Made by a program: the position numbers and the translations under genes | The notes under the pieces: model-generated | Seen by the model: the letters and a program-made list of their open reading frames with translations, nothing else | Databases searched by the model: none | What the model was told of the DNA's origin: nothing | Shown: positions 25,101 through 34,939 of the stretch, one piece after another | Numbering within the stretch: the first letter of the stretch is position 1 | Layout: the number at the start of each line of letters is the position of its first letter | Source of the DNA: Stomoxys calcitrans | Lineage: Eukaryota; Arthropoda; Insecta; Diptera; Muscidae | Direction: 5' to 3' | Assembly (NCBI RefSeq): GCF_963082655.1 | Contig: NC_081553.1 | Location: 129,175,736-129,239,735, forward strand | Length of the DNA stretch: 64,000 nucleotides

Positions 25101-27000
25101 ACATTTCTCAACACAAAAAGAATGATCACGGTAACTTATTCGATATTCTAACATCCATTAAACAGCTAACTTACAAACGTAAGATAATATCTGACTCAGA
25201 TAAAAGCAACTAACAACTTCAATGATCTCACGAGAAGCTTAGCTGGGAGCTACCGGGACCGTCCACAGGTTGCGAATAGTGGAATGATTCATAAGGAATA
25301 GCTGCAACGGCACTCGCGTACAAACAGCGGTGTAGAGCGGAGAGTCTCTGAGAGAGGCCGGGCGGCACCGGCTCTTGCACAAATATTGATTGCTTATGAT
25401 GCTCGATATAACAAGGCGTGTTATTGGCGCCTTTAAAACAACGACAAAAAATTATGCGATACAAATTGACAATCAATTTACTGATATTGTTCGATTAGAT
25501 ATTTTTTAATTTTTGTTTCACCTAATATTGCATAAACGTATCTTATTTGTTTTTTTTTTTTTTTGTATAGAACTATGAACCCTTCATAAAATTGGTATAA
25601 CGATCGGATTTATAAAGCCAAAGTGATTTGTAGTCCATTTTTCTATTTTCAGGAAAGAAAAGCTCTCTAACTCACTCGAATCATTAAAGCCATAACATGA
25701 AAGTCGATTTTAAAATGCATTACCTAGTGTGCGTGTTCAAGAAAGATGGTCAAATAGCAATTACTTAAAAACTTAGTCTATCGTAGGGCGGACTTTAAAT
25801 TTAGAATATATGTAAATCTTCGCATATCGGTCATGTTTGCTCTGGCTGCAATCTAACTCATTTCGTAACAGCAACAAATACTGTATGCGATGTCTGTGTG
25901 CGAATAGTTAATAACTAAATTGTTTGTTTGTGTTTGCATCAGCTGAGCTAAATGCAAATTGTAATCTTTAAAACTATTTGTATGGTTTTTATGACTCATT
26001 ATTATGCAATGAATATAGGTAAACTTACGGATAAGGTATGATAAAATTCATAAGTGGCAATTTACGAGCCACATTGCGGCGGTTGCGGATTAGGCGAATT
26101 ACAGCATCTTCCCAGCGAATCATGCGACCCAATACCAAACCGACAGGTATGACTGGAAGACCAATTAGCAATAAAATGGGATCGCCATTTTCCATTAGGG
26201 CTAGACCCTTTTTGTGTCCGACAATCTAAAAGATAAATGTAAGAGTTTGATGTATGACTAAAGCATTCTTTTTTGGGTAGTCGGGAAAACACCAACAGCA
26301 CCTGTAGAAACGTCACTGCCCCATATGTTACAGCAGTCCAGTAGAGAGAGCCAACAAATATACCTGCTGCCAAAAATGGACTTACGCGCCTAATTATGTT
26401 ATCAAAGGCTTCTAATATATTGGCCACTTTGCCCATTTGAGGAAATACGATGATGTATTCCGTTTGGCATTGTTGACAATTTACCGTGCGTAGGGCATTG
26501 CCTTTCTGTTTTTCATCTACCCAGCGGTACAAACAGCTTTGATGCACCCATTTCGTGGTGCCGCGACACTTACAAGGTTGAACCCAAGCGGCCAACCGAT
26601 TGTCTTCATCAGTCGCAAAACATATCCAACAACTGCGTTCGCCTTCGGTGCCGTCCTGGGGATTAAAAGTCTGTTGAAAAGAACCTTCATTTTCGTTGGT
26701 AGCATTCAAATTTGTTGCAGAGGGCAGGGTCATTATATCTCCAACAGAGCTGAGAATGTTTATGGCAGATGTACTTGACTGTAGGGATGTTCGACGTTGG
26801 ATATCTTCAATGGTTGTGCTCCTTTCGCTGTTTTTTCCTTCCTCAACAACAACAACTGACTTCAAGGGCGATACGGGCGTGGCAGACTCGCATATGGCAT
26901 CTTCCTGGCTTTGGTTGTCAGAATTGCCTTCCCCGTGTCCTTCGTTGGAAGCCGTCTCGATTACGGCTTTTGTTGTTATCGTCGTATGGGAATCACTCAT
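16127..27000 (-). CDS. MARCHF5: MARCHF5, mitochondrial RING-CH E3 ubiquitin ligase (3 coding exons)
   Basis: Exons are 27000-26302, 26225-26029 and 16535-16127, giving 434 aa; all junctions are GT-AG and in frame. The family ubiquitinates outer-membrane and fission/fusion proteins from the mitochondrial outer membrane. The RING-CH ligands are C124, C127, C143, C145, H153, C156, C175 and C178 (C4HC3). Transmembrane segments follow, starting at FLAAGIFVGSLYWTAVTYGA (about 209-228), then IVGHKKG and GLPVIPVGLVLG in exon 2, then VSATRIFCGALLLPTI and the conserved IYLKQQQ tail in exon 3. The ~122-residue Ser/Thr-rich N-terminus before the RING is longer than in the 278-aa human protein; the start at 27000 is the only upstream Met and has a clean frame. 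The 9.5-kb second intron is filled with transposable elements. Confidence 0.95.
16599..16802 (+). mobile_element. Mariner-type MITE, copy 2, left side deleted internally
   Basis: TTGGGTTGCCCA follows TA at 16597-16598. The right TIR ends TTTTTGGGCAACCCAA at 16802, followed by TA. About 35 bp after the first 12 bases of the left TIR are missing. It lies 64 bp inside the MARCHF5 intron, next to the exon 3 acceptor. Confidence 0.8.
16820..18420. repeat. Repeat family D array (MARCHF5 intron)
   Basis: Two identical 117-bp units (16835-17060) containing AAAACGGCTGAACCGATTTT and ATGGTGCATAATGACCCCG are followed by units of about 131 bp. These carry GGGACTCAAATGAAAGGTAT, GAATCTGATATCCAAAT and G-rich GGGGGTCC/GCCCC blocks (GGGACTC core at 17267, 17398, and a variant near 17530). 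Related arrays are at 40320-41800 and 52340-52740. Confidence 0.65.
18421..19238. repeat. AT-rich intron DNA with a family D scrap
   Basis: About 18895-19060 carries the family D start (GTCTGTTTGTTTGTTACGATAG, shown as GTCTGTTTGTTTGTTACG; GAAAACGACTGAACCGATTT) and a GGGGGCGCACCCC block. The rest is unassigned. A TCGACTACGCC-type scrap near 18610 recurs around 34310. Confidence 0.4.
19239..19466 (-). mobile_element. Mariner-type MITE, copy 3, full length, minus orientation
   Basis: The ends are TTGCGTTGCCCAAAAAGTAA and TTACTTTTTGGGCAACCCAA, flanked by TA on both sides. The body matches the other copies read on the minus strand. It is inside the MARCHF5 intron. Confidence 0.82.
19471..20129. 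other. Unidentified intronic sequence with a 143-codon open frame
   Basis: The plus-strand frame 19471-19902 begins immediately at the MITE border (its ATG overlaps the flank) and has no recognisable domain. The opposite strand is also open for 68 codons. Probably retroelement-derived, but I cannot assign it. Confidence 0.25.
20130..20480 (+). repeat. Retroelement 3'-tail repeat (family C)
   Basis: It contains GTTCCGGTCCAAAGGAACGATC, shown here as GTCCAAAGGAACGATC, plus ATCGAGCATCATAGGCACTC, CTCTGAGAATCTCC, ATACCGCTGATTGTCCG and CACAACAGATCGGACC-like blocks. The same set occurs at 25235, 33340, 39995, 46640, 47945 and 52175 in both orientations. Confidence 0.5.
20600..20860 (+). repeat. Inverted repeat I, left copy
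   Basis: It shares long blocks (ATGGTTGAAAAGTCTT, AACCAAAGACGAAACG, CCCATAGTGGTTGGTGTG, GATCATTGAGCTCGTCTCGA) with 23790-24040 in the opposite orientation, about 2.9 kb away. Homology looks around three quarters to four fifths by eye. Both copies are inside the MARCHF5 intron. Confidence 0.65.
20861..21599. other. Unassigned intron DNA
   Basis: A short inverted motif (CAGGGCGAATTG / TTCTTCGCCCTG) occurs at 20878-20906. No coding sequence is supported. Confidence 0.3.
21600..21845 (+). mobile_element. tRNA-derived SINE, sense copy
   Basis: The B-box-like GGTTCGAAACC lies at about 21619-21629 within a T-arm-like stem (CCGGGGTTCGAAACCTGG). It is followed by GAGGTACTATCCCATGTAAA, GGTGTCGCACTGCGG, CGGACTCGGCTATAAGG and CACTCATTGATATGTGAGAA. 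It is the sense counterpart of 392-712. Confidence 0.65.
21846..23019 (-). pseudogene. Non-LTR reverse transcriptase remnant, element 1
   Basis: Minus-strand frames 23019-22588 and 22178-21846 read as the RT middle (IIGPYQCGFRPGKSTLNQIF, HLFVDYKASSDT, FNTKRGFRQGDSL) and the C-terminal part (MLLYGSEAWVL, IQRLRWLGHVVRIDEEAP, GGIRKPGRPKALWKEQV). They are in different frames, with the catalytic FADD region lost or frameshifted between them. The C-terminal GHVVR and GRPK pattern is typical of insect LINE ORFs without RNase H. It is not functional. Confidence 0.7.
23030..23577 (-). pseudogene. Non-LTR reverse transcriptase remnant, element 2, with a tandem duplication
   Basis: The minus-strand frame 23577-23143 contains KPFVFAYDLYLLFNENF (a degraded FADD block), then LLINPAKSKALFF and ESFKCLGLTLDSGLNF: the RT palm and thumb of a LINE. 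It has no true D-D pair. Its 3' part (23037-23230) is a ~94-bp tandem duplication, sharing AGTTCCACAATAAACCTC and CCACCTGTGACATCAGAAGT. It belongs to a different LINE from its neighbour. Confidence 0.6.
23790..24040 (-). repeat. Inverted repeat I, right copy
   Basis: It is the partner of 20600-20860 in reverse orientation. A (CA)n run at 23848-23863 lies inside it. Read on the minus strand, the 122-codon frame here is a reflection of the repeat. Confidence 0.65.
24148..24267. mobile_element. 120-bp foldback MITE (GTTTACACTGC family), copy 1
   Basis: The ends are AACCCTGTTTACACTGCTCC and, reversed, AAGCAGTGTAAACGGGGTT; TTAAATCC/GGATTTAA pair further in. The core has CAGCTGATTTTATAAAGGG. A diverged relative lies at about 61976-62095. 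Confidence 0.65.
24268..24605. other. AT-rich intron DNA
   Basis: Nothing supportable. Confidence 0.3.
24606..24971 (-). other. Unidentified 121-codon frame with an internal hairpin
   Basis: The frame includes FRGASFLLKLISSD, HLITSLMRMGLNWTEESYRL and DRAISMYIGEPLSGPEGSSD. It has low-complexity-free, protein-like composition, but I do not recognise it. It sits in the MARCHF5 intron amid retroelement debris, so a retroelement origin is most likely. The DNA at 24851-24881 is a perfect 13-bp hairpin with a 5-nt loop, coding for VEE and its mirror. Confidence 0.3.
25235..25450 (-). repeat. Retroelement 3'-tail repeat (family C), minus copy
   Basis: It contains GAGAAGCTTAGCTGGGAGCT, GAGAGGCCGGGCGGCACCGG, CTTGCACAAATATTGA and GCTTATGATGCTCGATATAA, as in the copies at 39995 and 46640. 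Confidence 0.5.
25451..26028. other. MARCHF5 intron 2, 5' part
   Basis: AT-rich, with a poly-T tract at about 25552-25563. The intron donor GTAAGT starts at 26028 on the minus strand. Confidence 0.5.
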
Positions 27001-28950
27001 TTTGTTCGTATTTTATTCTCTTGCAAAACCAACACTCCTCGTGAAATTTCGCTCCAGTCATAAAATATATATTAAATTCTTTTCATTTTCTACAACTTAA
27101 CGAAAAATCACTATGCTCAACTTGACCAGTGACCAACTTTTATTTTTTTTTATAATATATATTTATTTGCGTTGCTTTTTTTATTGACTATTTGACTATT
27201 GTTTTTGTATCTTAAAGTCACAGACAATAGACGTCATATAGATGAATATTCCCTCCCTCAAAAAATGGCAACCACGAACAACATTTAGAAATCTGACGTT
27301 TTCTTTCGTTTGTTGTTTGTTTGTTATTGTTTGTCATCTAAGAGAGAAGAAAAAGGAATTGGGGGAACATGTAAACTGTAGAAAAACACAGGTAATTTAA
27401 CAAAAAAGATGTTTAAAAGTGTTTTGTAAAACTAATTTAAAGTTTAAGGACAAACAAAAAGTCTACAATCGATAGAAAACAAGCTAAATCATATTCAGTT
27501 TCTCTTGAAATTCTCTCTTTTCTTCGTTTATTTCCAATCTTTGTACTGCGTTCTCTATAAAGAGTCGGTGGTCTATCTATACCTATTTACTGTCTGTACT
27601 TAAAGTAGACTTTCCACTAATCGATTTCTCGACTTTTTGTGTAAAAAGTCAAAGTCGACTTTTAATGGCTACAAAATTGAAAAGTCGACTTTTATATTAT
27701 AACGACTATTGATGGTTGTTAGCCTGCCCACCTATGACGATGAAGGCCTGGATCCGAATCCTTGACAGAACTACAATTAAATAAAGCTGTTAGACAAATC
27801 AATCTTGCCCAAGTGCAGTTTACGGACACCTAACCGATTCCTCTGATATTTAAATATTTTGTTCATTTACATTTTGTCAGTCTTAGCAAATTTCAGCCAT
27901 TTGGGATGAGAACTGTGCCATCTAGGTGCTCGATCAGGGAGTTCTATCAGGTTATGAACCGATTTGAACAATACTTGGCGTGAATATTGGAGGTCATAGG
28001 AGAATCAACCAATTTGGATAATAATTGAGCCCTGTAGGGGCTCAAGAAATCAACACAAATGTCGGTTTATATGAGAGCTATATCGAAATATTTAACGTAT
28101 TTTCCTATTAACGGCAAATTGCTGCAGATAAAACCATATTTAAGTGAAATTTTAAACAGTATATATATTTGGTCAGACTAGCTCGAAAGAACAAACTTGT
28201 GCTCCAAGAAAGACGAGCTTTAACACACATAATTATAGCCGACAACAACAGTTTAGCAAATTTTCGAAACTTTCCTAAATCTCTGTAGGACCATTTCGCT
28301 ATTTATTTCATTATAATACACTTTAAACGTCTTTTATATACAAATGATTATTTTTCATAATTTGGTTAAAAAAAAAACAAACACAACAACTAACTACATC
28401 TTTACCAGATGATTTCTAAATGCCACCAAGGTTAGGTCCAATATTTTGTTTTGAGCTTTACAAAGTCATAGCTACAAAATACCATCTGTACTTCTTGGAG
28501 ATTACTAAGTTTAAAAGAGGACATTTTGCATCTAAAACTGGTCATAGGGCCCATAGCACATTGTTTCAAGTGTTCCAACCACATATTACTACTGACGACC
28601 CTGTTTATTTCCAGATTCAGCTCGCTCGTTCTGAGATTAGTGGGGTCAGTGGAACAAGTCCCATTACGCTCGTCCGCTAGTACCACATATTGCGCCTGGC
28701 AGCACACGTCTATGAGAGTGAAGTAAAAATCTAGGATTTTAGAAGGAATAATGTACTGCTTCGACCATTAAATTAATTTTCGCTCATCTCATGTCCCCAT
28801 TTAACCCCTACAGTCTCGAAATATTCATCAGTTCTAAATAGGGTGGCAAAATCTTGGGCGAATTTGCAGTGACGTCTAATGTGGGACAGAAGATTTAACA
28901 CACCATACAAACCACAGTTTCAAAGGTCTTAAACGCAGACCCCAAGGAGT
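27001..28950. repeat. MARCHF5 upstream region with repeat scraps
   Basis: About 27600-27715 is rich in AAAGTCGACTTTT-type palindromes, shared with 36830-36905. About 27885-28095 is a degenerate family A fragment (GGTTATGAACCGATTTGAAC, GGTTTATATGAGAGCTATAT). The rest shows no gene. The frames of 86-91 codons at 28420-28707 overlap on opposite strands and have no homology that I recognise. Confidence 0.4.
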
Positions 28951-28956
28951 TAGCCA

Positions 28957-29320
28957 ATGTCTGTAGTCAGGAAAGGAACCTTGAATTTTATACCTCAGCC
29001 AGTAATCGTCTTGGTGTGCGCTCTAAGTACTACAAGCAGCTTCGAAAAAGAAAATCTAAGTCGGGAATTCCATGCTACTTGCAAAATCCCTAATTGTTTT
29101 CCATACCTCGCCCCTAGGTTGATTCATCTCTGTTATTGCTATGACACAGGAAATGCTCCAACGTCTCATCATCTTCCCCACATGCCCTACACATGCTATC
29201 ACTTGCCGCACCTATCTTGTATAAGTGAGCTTGTAGTCTGTGTCCAACTTTTTTCAATCTTTTGAAAAACGGGCAACTTATTTGAATTACGTTCTTTGTC
29301 ATATACAATTTCAAAATAAA
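28957..29320 (-). pseudogene. Non-LTR retrotransposon C-terminal fragment
   Basis: The minus-strand frame contains FFKRLKKVGHRLQAHLYKIG followed by CRACGEDDETLEHFLCH. This is the C-x2-C-x8-H-x3-C type zinc-binding tail seen at the end of many insect LINE ORF2 proteins. RT is absent, so it is a dead end fragment. Confidence 0.6.
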
Positions 29321-30270
29321 AACGGATATATGTTGATTTTACGTATTGGATAAATTAGAAAAGGACGAAAGACCCTGGTAAGACAGAGAGAACCGCCTTC
29401 AGTAGATACATTTATAACAAAAATCCTGGAAAATTGTCTTATTTCGAGATATGTTGTTTTGTCAAACGTGCACAGTTCTATTCTTGATCGTCTTTTAAGT
29501 CGATCTAGCCATTTCCGTCCGTTGGTGGAAAGCAAGCTGATTTTCGAACGAGTAAAGCTACAGCTTAAAATTTTACAATAACACTTATTGTTGTTATTGT
29601 ACCCACTGGCCAACTGTTTGTTTGTGGAGGTATCGATCCTCGTCCATCTCCAATAGGTAATCGCTCCAAGATCATTCCGGTCCATTGGATCGGTTGCCGC
29701 AAACACATCCTACGGCTTAAGTCCGCTCGGGACTTATATGGATCAATTCTTTCCATGTTTAGACATAGCTCTCATATAAACCGATTACCCGATTGGGTTC
29801 AATTCTTGTCCGATTTGACTGAAATTTGCATAATGACTTCTTCTAACTTTGAGCTTAAATTGAATCGGACAGCACTCATTGATATGTGAGAAGTTTACAG
29901 TTCCTGTTTTTTATGGAATGTTCGTGGGAAATTTGTTGACTTCTCCTATGATCTGCAAATGAATTGGCCCATAACCTCCAATAGTCCATATCATCAAGAA
30001 CAGTACATATCGGCCCACTTTTAGGTATTTCTCCCATAATAAAGCAATTATTTTACTAAAATATAAAAAAAACATGGGATTTCTTATTTTTACATCCCAT
30101 TTCCTATAAAGGAAACCTTGCAAAGAACTTCACAATTGCGATTAATGATAAAAAATATAAAATCTGTCCCAGCCAAACTTAGAACGCTTTAAGTACATTG
30201 TGGCTAAGAGCAGTTCTCATTCTGATATAATTATATCGATTTTTTCACTTTTCCTCTGATTTTAGCAAAC
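29321..30270. repeat. Mixed repeat debris
   Basis: A family A scrap is at about 29485-29600 (TTAAGTCGATCTAGCCAT, GAGTAAAGCTACAGC). A retroelement-tail scrap is at 29600-29740. SINE 3' sequence is at 29852-29900 (CACTCATTGATATGTGAGAA). There is no gene. Confidence 0.4.
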
Positions 30271-30277
30271 CTGTAAC

Positions 30278-30760
30278 ATGAAGACGGTCTGCATGAATGT
30301 TGTTCAGACCCGCTTGATCAAGAGAGAACCTCTAGATCAAGCGGCATATCAAGCGGGTCTGAACAACATTCATGCAGGCACGGTAGCAGACGCGTTAATT
30401 GGCTACCGGGTTAATGTAGTCCTTGGAGAACGACCGCCACCCATTGCACCCGAAGAAATCGACCTCCCCCGGCAAACCAGAGTGGTTCTGGCTCAATTAC
30501 GTTCCGGCAGATGCAGCCGCCTCAATTCCCACAGAGCTAGGATTGATGCCGACGTGCAAGATGTATGTCCCGATTGTAACCAGGGACCGCACGATACACG
30601 TCACCTGTTTAACTGCCCGGCCAGACCCACTCGACTCAGACCCAGATCCCTGTGGACGCACCCCATCTTAGTCGCGGAGTTCCTGGGTCTTGACACTCAA
30701 CAGAATCAAGCAGACGAAAGATAGTACACAATAAACTGCTACAACAACAACAACAACATG
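30278..30760 (+). pseudogene. 5'-truncated LINE 3' end with (CAA)n tail
   Basis: The frame to 30724 reads YQAGLNNIHAGTVADALIGY, RQTRVVLAQLRSGRCSRLNS, then a C-x2-C-x7-H-x3-H-x4-C zinc motif (CPDCNQGPHDTRHLFNC) and ends TQQNQADER. This is a typical ORF2 C-terminus of an insect non-LTR element. A CAACAACAACAACA tail follows. The same C-terminus is split around 33690-33976 and 34940-35125. The 5' end is an inverted duplication (arms 30289-30318 and 30348-30377). Confidence 0.75.
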
Positions 30761-31306
30761 AAGACGGTTTTGAATCTTGTTCTCATTTGAATTCTACTCT
30801 TTTGTCCAGTGTTTTTATGCAATAAGAATTAATTTTCAATTTCGAAAATTGAAGTTTTACCCTTGATAATAAATTTTTTAACATAATGGAAGTTCTTCTC
30901 GTAATAGACAGCACCAAACGATATGCAAGACATCCTATAATGTGATCTTTAAAATTTTTTCATAACATAACCAGATCTGCACACAGGGAAAATATTGATA
31001 CCAATATGTATTAAATGGAAAAATCCCTGCCTTTAATTTATTATACAACGAATGCCGGTTTGAATTGAATTTTTTACTTATCAGAAAACCTGACGACTGG
31101 ACGATTACTACACAAGTAAACATATAGATTTCCTGACATATGAAATGTAGCTGGGTATTTGGACAGCAAATGAAACATATGAAAAGGTAATTTAAGAAAC
31201 GTTTAAATATTTATGACATAAAAATGAAACTTTAACCATAGGTTTGAAAAAATAAAGTCATCAAAGCAACTGTTGAAATTTACTTCTATATAGCAACATA
31301 CACTCC
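30761..31306. other. AT-rich spacer downstream of GET4
   Basis: No supported feature. Confidence 0.35.
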
Positions 31307-31312
31307 TTTATT
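31307..31312 (-). terminator. Poly(A) signal of GET4
   Basis: AATAAA on the minus strand, 20 bp after the GET4 stop codon. Confidence 0.6.
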
Positions 31313-31331
31313 CCCACCAAATCGGACTACG

Positions 31332-32402
31332 TCAGTCCAATGCATGAGCACCATCGCCACGACCGCGTTGTACATGTCCAGCACTGGATTCATCCTCATC
31401 GTCATCTTCGTCAATACCCTGCAGCAAATGGGATAAAACATCGCCAAACATACCACCAAATCGATTTTCAGGTGCAGGAGGACTGGCACCGAAATGTTGA
31501 ACGCCTATTTTCGTTAAATATTTGTCGAAGGCTGGGTCTCGTTCTAATTGGGCTTTATATAGTGTACACAAAGCCCTAAAGGCTTCCAAGTTCTTGGTGT
31601 CCATTAAACGGAACAGAAAATGTACAAAATTTAGTAAAGGCTGTTTAAAAGGAGCTTGCTTGCGATTTATTTTTGGATGAAAGCGTGTGTACGAGGCAAA
31701 CGTATCCTGCGCGGTATTGCGATCATTGACGCTTATTTGCTGCAACACTGCTTGTACGATAAACAAATCGACTTCACTACTATAACCCTTAGATTCATTG
31801 ATTTTAATTAATATGCGACCACAAAGGTTGCCATCACGACAAAGCATATAATAGCGTCGAGCCAATTCAGTATTGCCTTCTGACCAGAAAACATGGGCCA
31901 GGATTTTATACAATGCCGGATCACCTGGGTAATTTCCTGATATTTCAGCGCTCCACTTAATAGAACGATTCTAAAAATGAAAGAGACGTTATTATAAAGC
32001 CAAGCCATGGTTTTATACGGGATTGCATACAATTAGGGTATCACGTTCAACACAGCCTGAACTCAGACATGTTATAATATTACCGATTCGTTCTATCCAC
32101 AAATCGCCATCTTTGCAATTGCCCCGTTTTTCCAATGTGTCCAAAATCAGTAGACCCAAATCTGCTGCACTTGCCTCCTGCTGTTTCGAAATTAACTTCA
32201 ATGATCCATTATACAGCAATTCCAGACAATCTTCAAATTTCCGTTGTGCCGTATAGCGAAAATACAATGTTCTATACATTTGATGTGCCTCATAGTAGTT
32301 CCCCGACTCGAGGGAGCTATCCAATTTAGCCAAGACCCGACTAACACCTCGTTGGCCCCTCTCAGTGGCAGCCGTTGTCGATTTTTCGGGAGCTGTCATC
32401 AT
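31332..32402 (-). CDS. GET4: GET4 (TRC35), tail-anchored protein targeting factor (2 exons)
   Basis: Exons are 32402-32031 and 31970-31332, joined in frame (phase 0, 60-nt intron), giving 336 aa; the human protein has 327. GET4 is an alpha-solenoid scaffold in the cytosolic BAG6-UBL4A-GET4 complex that hands tail-anchored proteins to GET3 for insertion in the ER. Diagnostic blocks are [15 protein letters not shown] (about 36-50), [21 protein letters not shown] across the splice to [20 protein letters not shown] and [14 protein letters not shown]. The C-terminus is acidic ([10 protein letters not shown]) as in relatives. The start has two consecutive Met codons at 32402 and 32399; either could be used. 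Confidence 0.95.
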
Positions 32403-32801
32403 ATCTACTCAATTATATCAACGTATACTATTCCAACTCTTTGTTTCTGAACTTAACAAAAATATAGAATGCCCAATTTTACACTTAATCCCAAATTTCT
32501 TAACTCTCCGAAAAAAATAATATGCAAATTTTATTTTTCATCGACTAAATAAGAATTCTTCTTCTTCAAACATTTTGACATGTTGAAATGATATACAATA
32601 CATCATTCCTAATGAATGTCATATGGCGTTTGAGGCTGTCATCTATCTATTATTAGATTTATCGTGCAAATGTTTGTGAAAGAATATACCGTTAATTAAT
32701 TTAAATGGCGTTTTAAAAATTAACCTACTGCTCAATACTCAGCCGACTCCAAAAGTTGACTTGATGGTGCGTCACAGAAGCACTGAATTATAATTCGAAA
32801 A
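32403..32801. promoter_or_regulatory. GET4 upstream region, possibly bidirectional
   Basis: A 399-bp gap between the GET4 start and a possible divergent exon. No clear core promoter motif can be assigned by eye. Confidence 0.3.
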
Positions 32802-32955
32802 ATGCCTGTGACCACAGCCGTGTGGTTGAGTGAGCTTTCTTTAGCAGCGTGGATGAACATTGTGTTATCCTTGTCATTCTATGCGTTGTCTCAGCCGCTA
32901 TTTGATAAAAAGTACTGTTCCACCATTGGATTGGAGTTACAATATCCAATTTTAG
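32802..32955 (+). CDS. Possible first coding exon of an unidentified gene
   Basis: An ATG in a good A-rich context (CGAAAAATGCC) opens 51 codons ending at a strong donor (TTTTAG|GTACGT). The peptide starts MPVTTAVWLSELSLAAWMNI and has a hydrophobic segment (VLSLSFYAL), ending LELQYPILG. The composition looks like a small membrane protein. I find no convincing second exon: downstream DNA is retroelement debris up to MNS1. It may be a real short gene with an unrecognised next exon, or a chance frame. Confidence 0.35.
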
Positions 32956-32999
32956 GTACGTGGACATACACGTAGCCGCCCTTGATTGTCATAGATATC

Positions 33000-33985
33000 T
33001 CAACTAGATGGCTAAACTGTTTCAAAATGAACTGTTCTGGATGCCGGGCCACTGAGATATCGCAGGGAATTGTAGACCGAATGAGCTTGCAAGACTAGCT
33101 AACCACTTACTTACTTAGACCAACATGCCGAACAAGGCCCCTTTTTCCAACCACCAGAATGAATTTAGGAAGAAGCCCAGCACGAAAACGGCACTTACCA
33201 CTATCGCCATACATATCACTCTTTTTAATGATATCATCGACCCAGCACGAGATAACTATGAGCACCACGCAGGCTAAAACTTTGAGCTTCAATGTATGTG
33301 GTTTAAAGAACCGATCGTGTGGTTCATCGATCCGCGTTCCACTATCCGCAACCTGTGGACGCCCCCGGTAGCTTACAGCAGAGCTTCTCGTGATGACGAT
33401 AAACACCACACAAATCGGAGATCAGAGTTCCAATAATGAACACCACCATTGTCATCGCGTGCCGGATCATTCCGACAGTAATTGACTAAAGTCTGCGATA
33501 AGGCAAGAAACAGAAAGGAAATACTCAAAACTTTGGCAGGCAGCTTTTTGGGTATGGATAACGAGACCTTATTAACAACTTTTTACACGATTGGGCGTAC
33601 AGCAGTGAATTATTCATATGAAATCTACGGACCTGTTAAAACTAAACCCTAAGGACCATCACGGGCTTCCTACAGATGTTGTTGCTGTAGCGGTGTGTTG
33701 TACACACTGCTACTCCTGAGCTTGCTCACCTACAGGAGCTGTATCTGGATGAGTATCTGGATGCTTAGCAAGGCGATCGGACAACACATCACCGATCCAC
33801 TCACAACTTTCTCATACAGAAGGGGCTTACAGAATATGCATCAGGATATTGCAATAAATGCGACTCCATCGTATCAGCCGAATATAGTCCTTTGTAAATG
33901 CCAAACATCAATAGCATACGTTGAGAAAGACCTACCCAGAAAAACAAGAGTTACTCTGGCCCAATTAAGATCCTGATGGTGTAGC
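33000..33985 (+). pseudogene. LINE RNase H / 3' fragments with a family C segment
   Basis: About 33020-33110 encodes LFWMPGHCDIAGNCRPNELA-like RNase H sequence. About 33480-33600 reads like the end of an RT (KARNRKEILKTLAGSFWGMD, TLLTTFYTIGRTAVNY). 33780-33976 is the same C-terminus as at 30340 (RGLQNMHQDIAINATPSYQP, LPRKTRVTLAQLRS). About 33340-33430 is family C. All pieces are interrupted. Confidence 0.6.
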
Positions 33986-34009
33986 AAACTGAACTCATAT
34001 CCCTCAAGC

Positions 34010-34905
34010 CCGTTGTCGAAGGCGAAAAGGTGTAGTCAAAGGTGAATTTCACATTTCGTGGTATTCTGTAACTTACTCGCCTTCGACAGTTTGATAACAG
34101 AAAAATATTGTGGTAAATAAAAAAAAAATAATATTGAAGTTAGCTTCGTACTCTCTCGGCAAAAAGGCGCGGTGTAGTAGTTAGAATGTAATTAACTTAT
34201 ATGTATATCGATGGTTTTCGTCAAATTTGACAGTCGAATTCCACTTATGGTGTACCAAAAATGTAAAGGAATTTCCGTCTTCGACAACCATAATACCATT
34301 TTGAAAAATGTCGACATTCGACTACGCCATCGTCAACCGGAATAAGGGGGAATATCCCCTATATGTGCCCTGCATGCAACACATGATCCCATGACTACAA
34401 TCACATATTTTCATACCCGGAAAAACCGACTAATTTGACTTCCGGGCCGGTCCAATTGAGGCGGGCAGTTTCCAGGAGCTAGATCTGGAGACGGTTCAAA
34501 ATACTCATAGAATAAATCTGCTTAGAAAATTACAGCGAATGGTGCTACAGCAACAACAATTGTGCAAAATCCAAAATTGTATGGCCCAACATATATTTGA
34601 AGAAGAAGAATCATCATCATGTGTGCTATGATAGGTCGTCGGGGAAGAGAAACAAATAGAACGCCTGCTGTGTATGTCCTCAAGAAATTCGTCTTTAGGT
34701 TCTTATTTCTTTTAGCTAGCGATCTGATTGGTTCGAGGAAAGGAACAAGAAGTCATTTTCCTTCTTCTATTCCTGTAGTACTACAATGGACTAAAATATC
34801 TAGGTGAATCTGATTGCAGACTCCCACCTACACCTAACCTACCGCCAAATATATATACCAATTTAACCCATTTGTAATCCTCAACGTGTGTCTGTGCATA
34901 ACTTC
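34010..34905. mobile_element. Insertion splitting a LINE 3' end
   Basis: The LINE reading breaks off after a CSKLNSYPS peptide at about 34005 and resumes with an ACGATTGTAACCTGG block near 34990. The DNA between has TCGAAGGCGAAA near 34017 and its complement TCGCCTTCGACA near 34077, and a (TCA)n/(GAA)n run at 34600-34620. The inserted element is not identified and its exact borders are uncertain. Confidence 0.4.
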
Positions 34906-34939
34906 AAACCCTTATCTTTTCTCCTTCAACCGCCATTGC

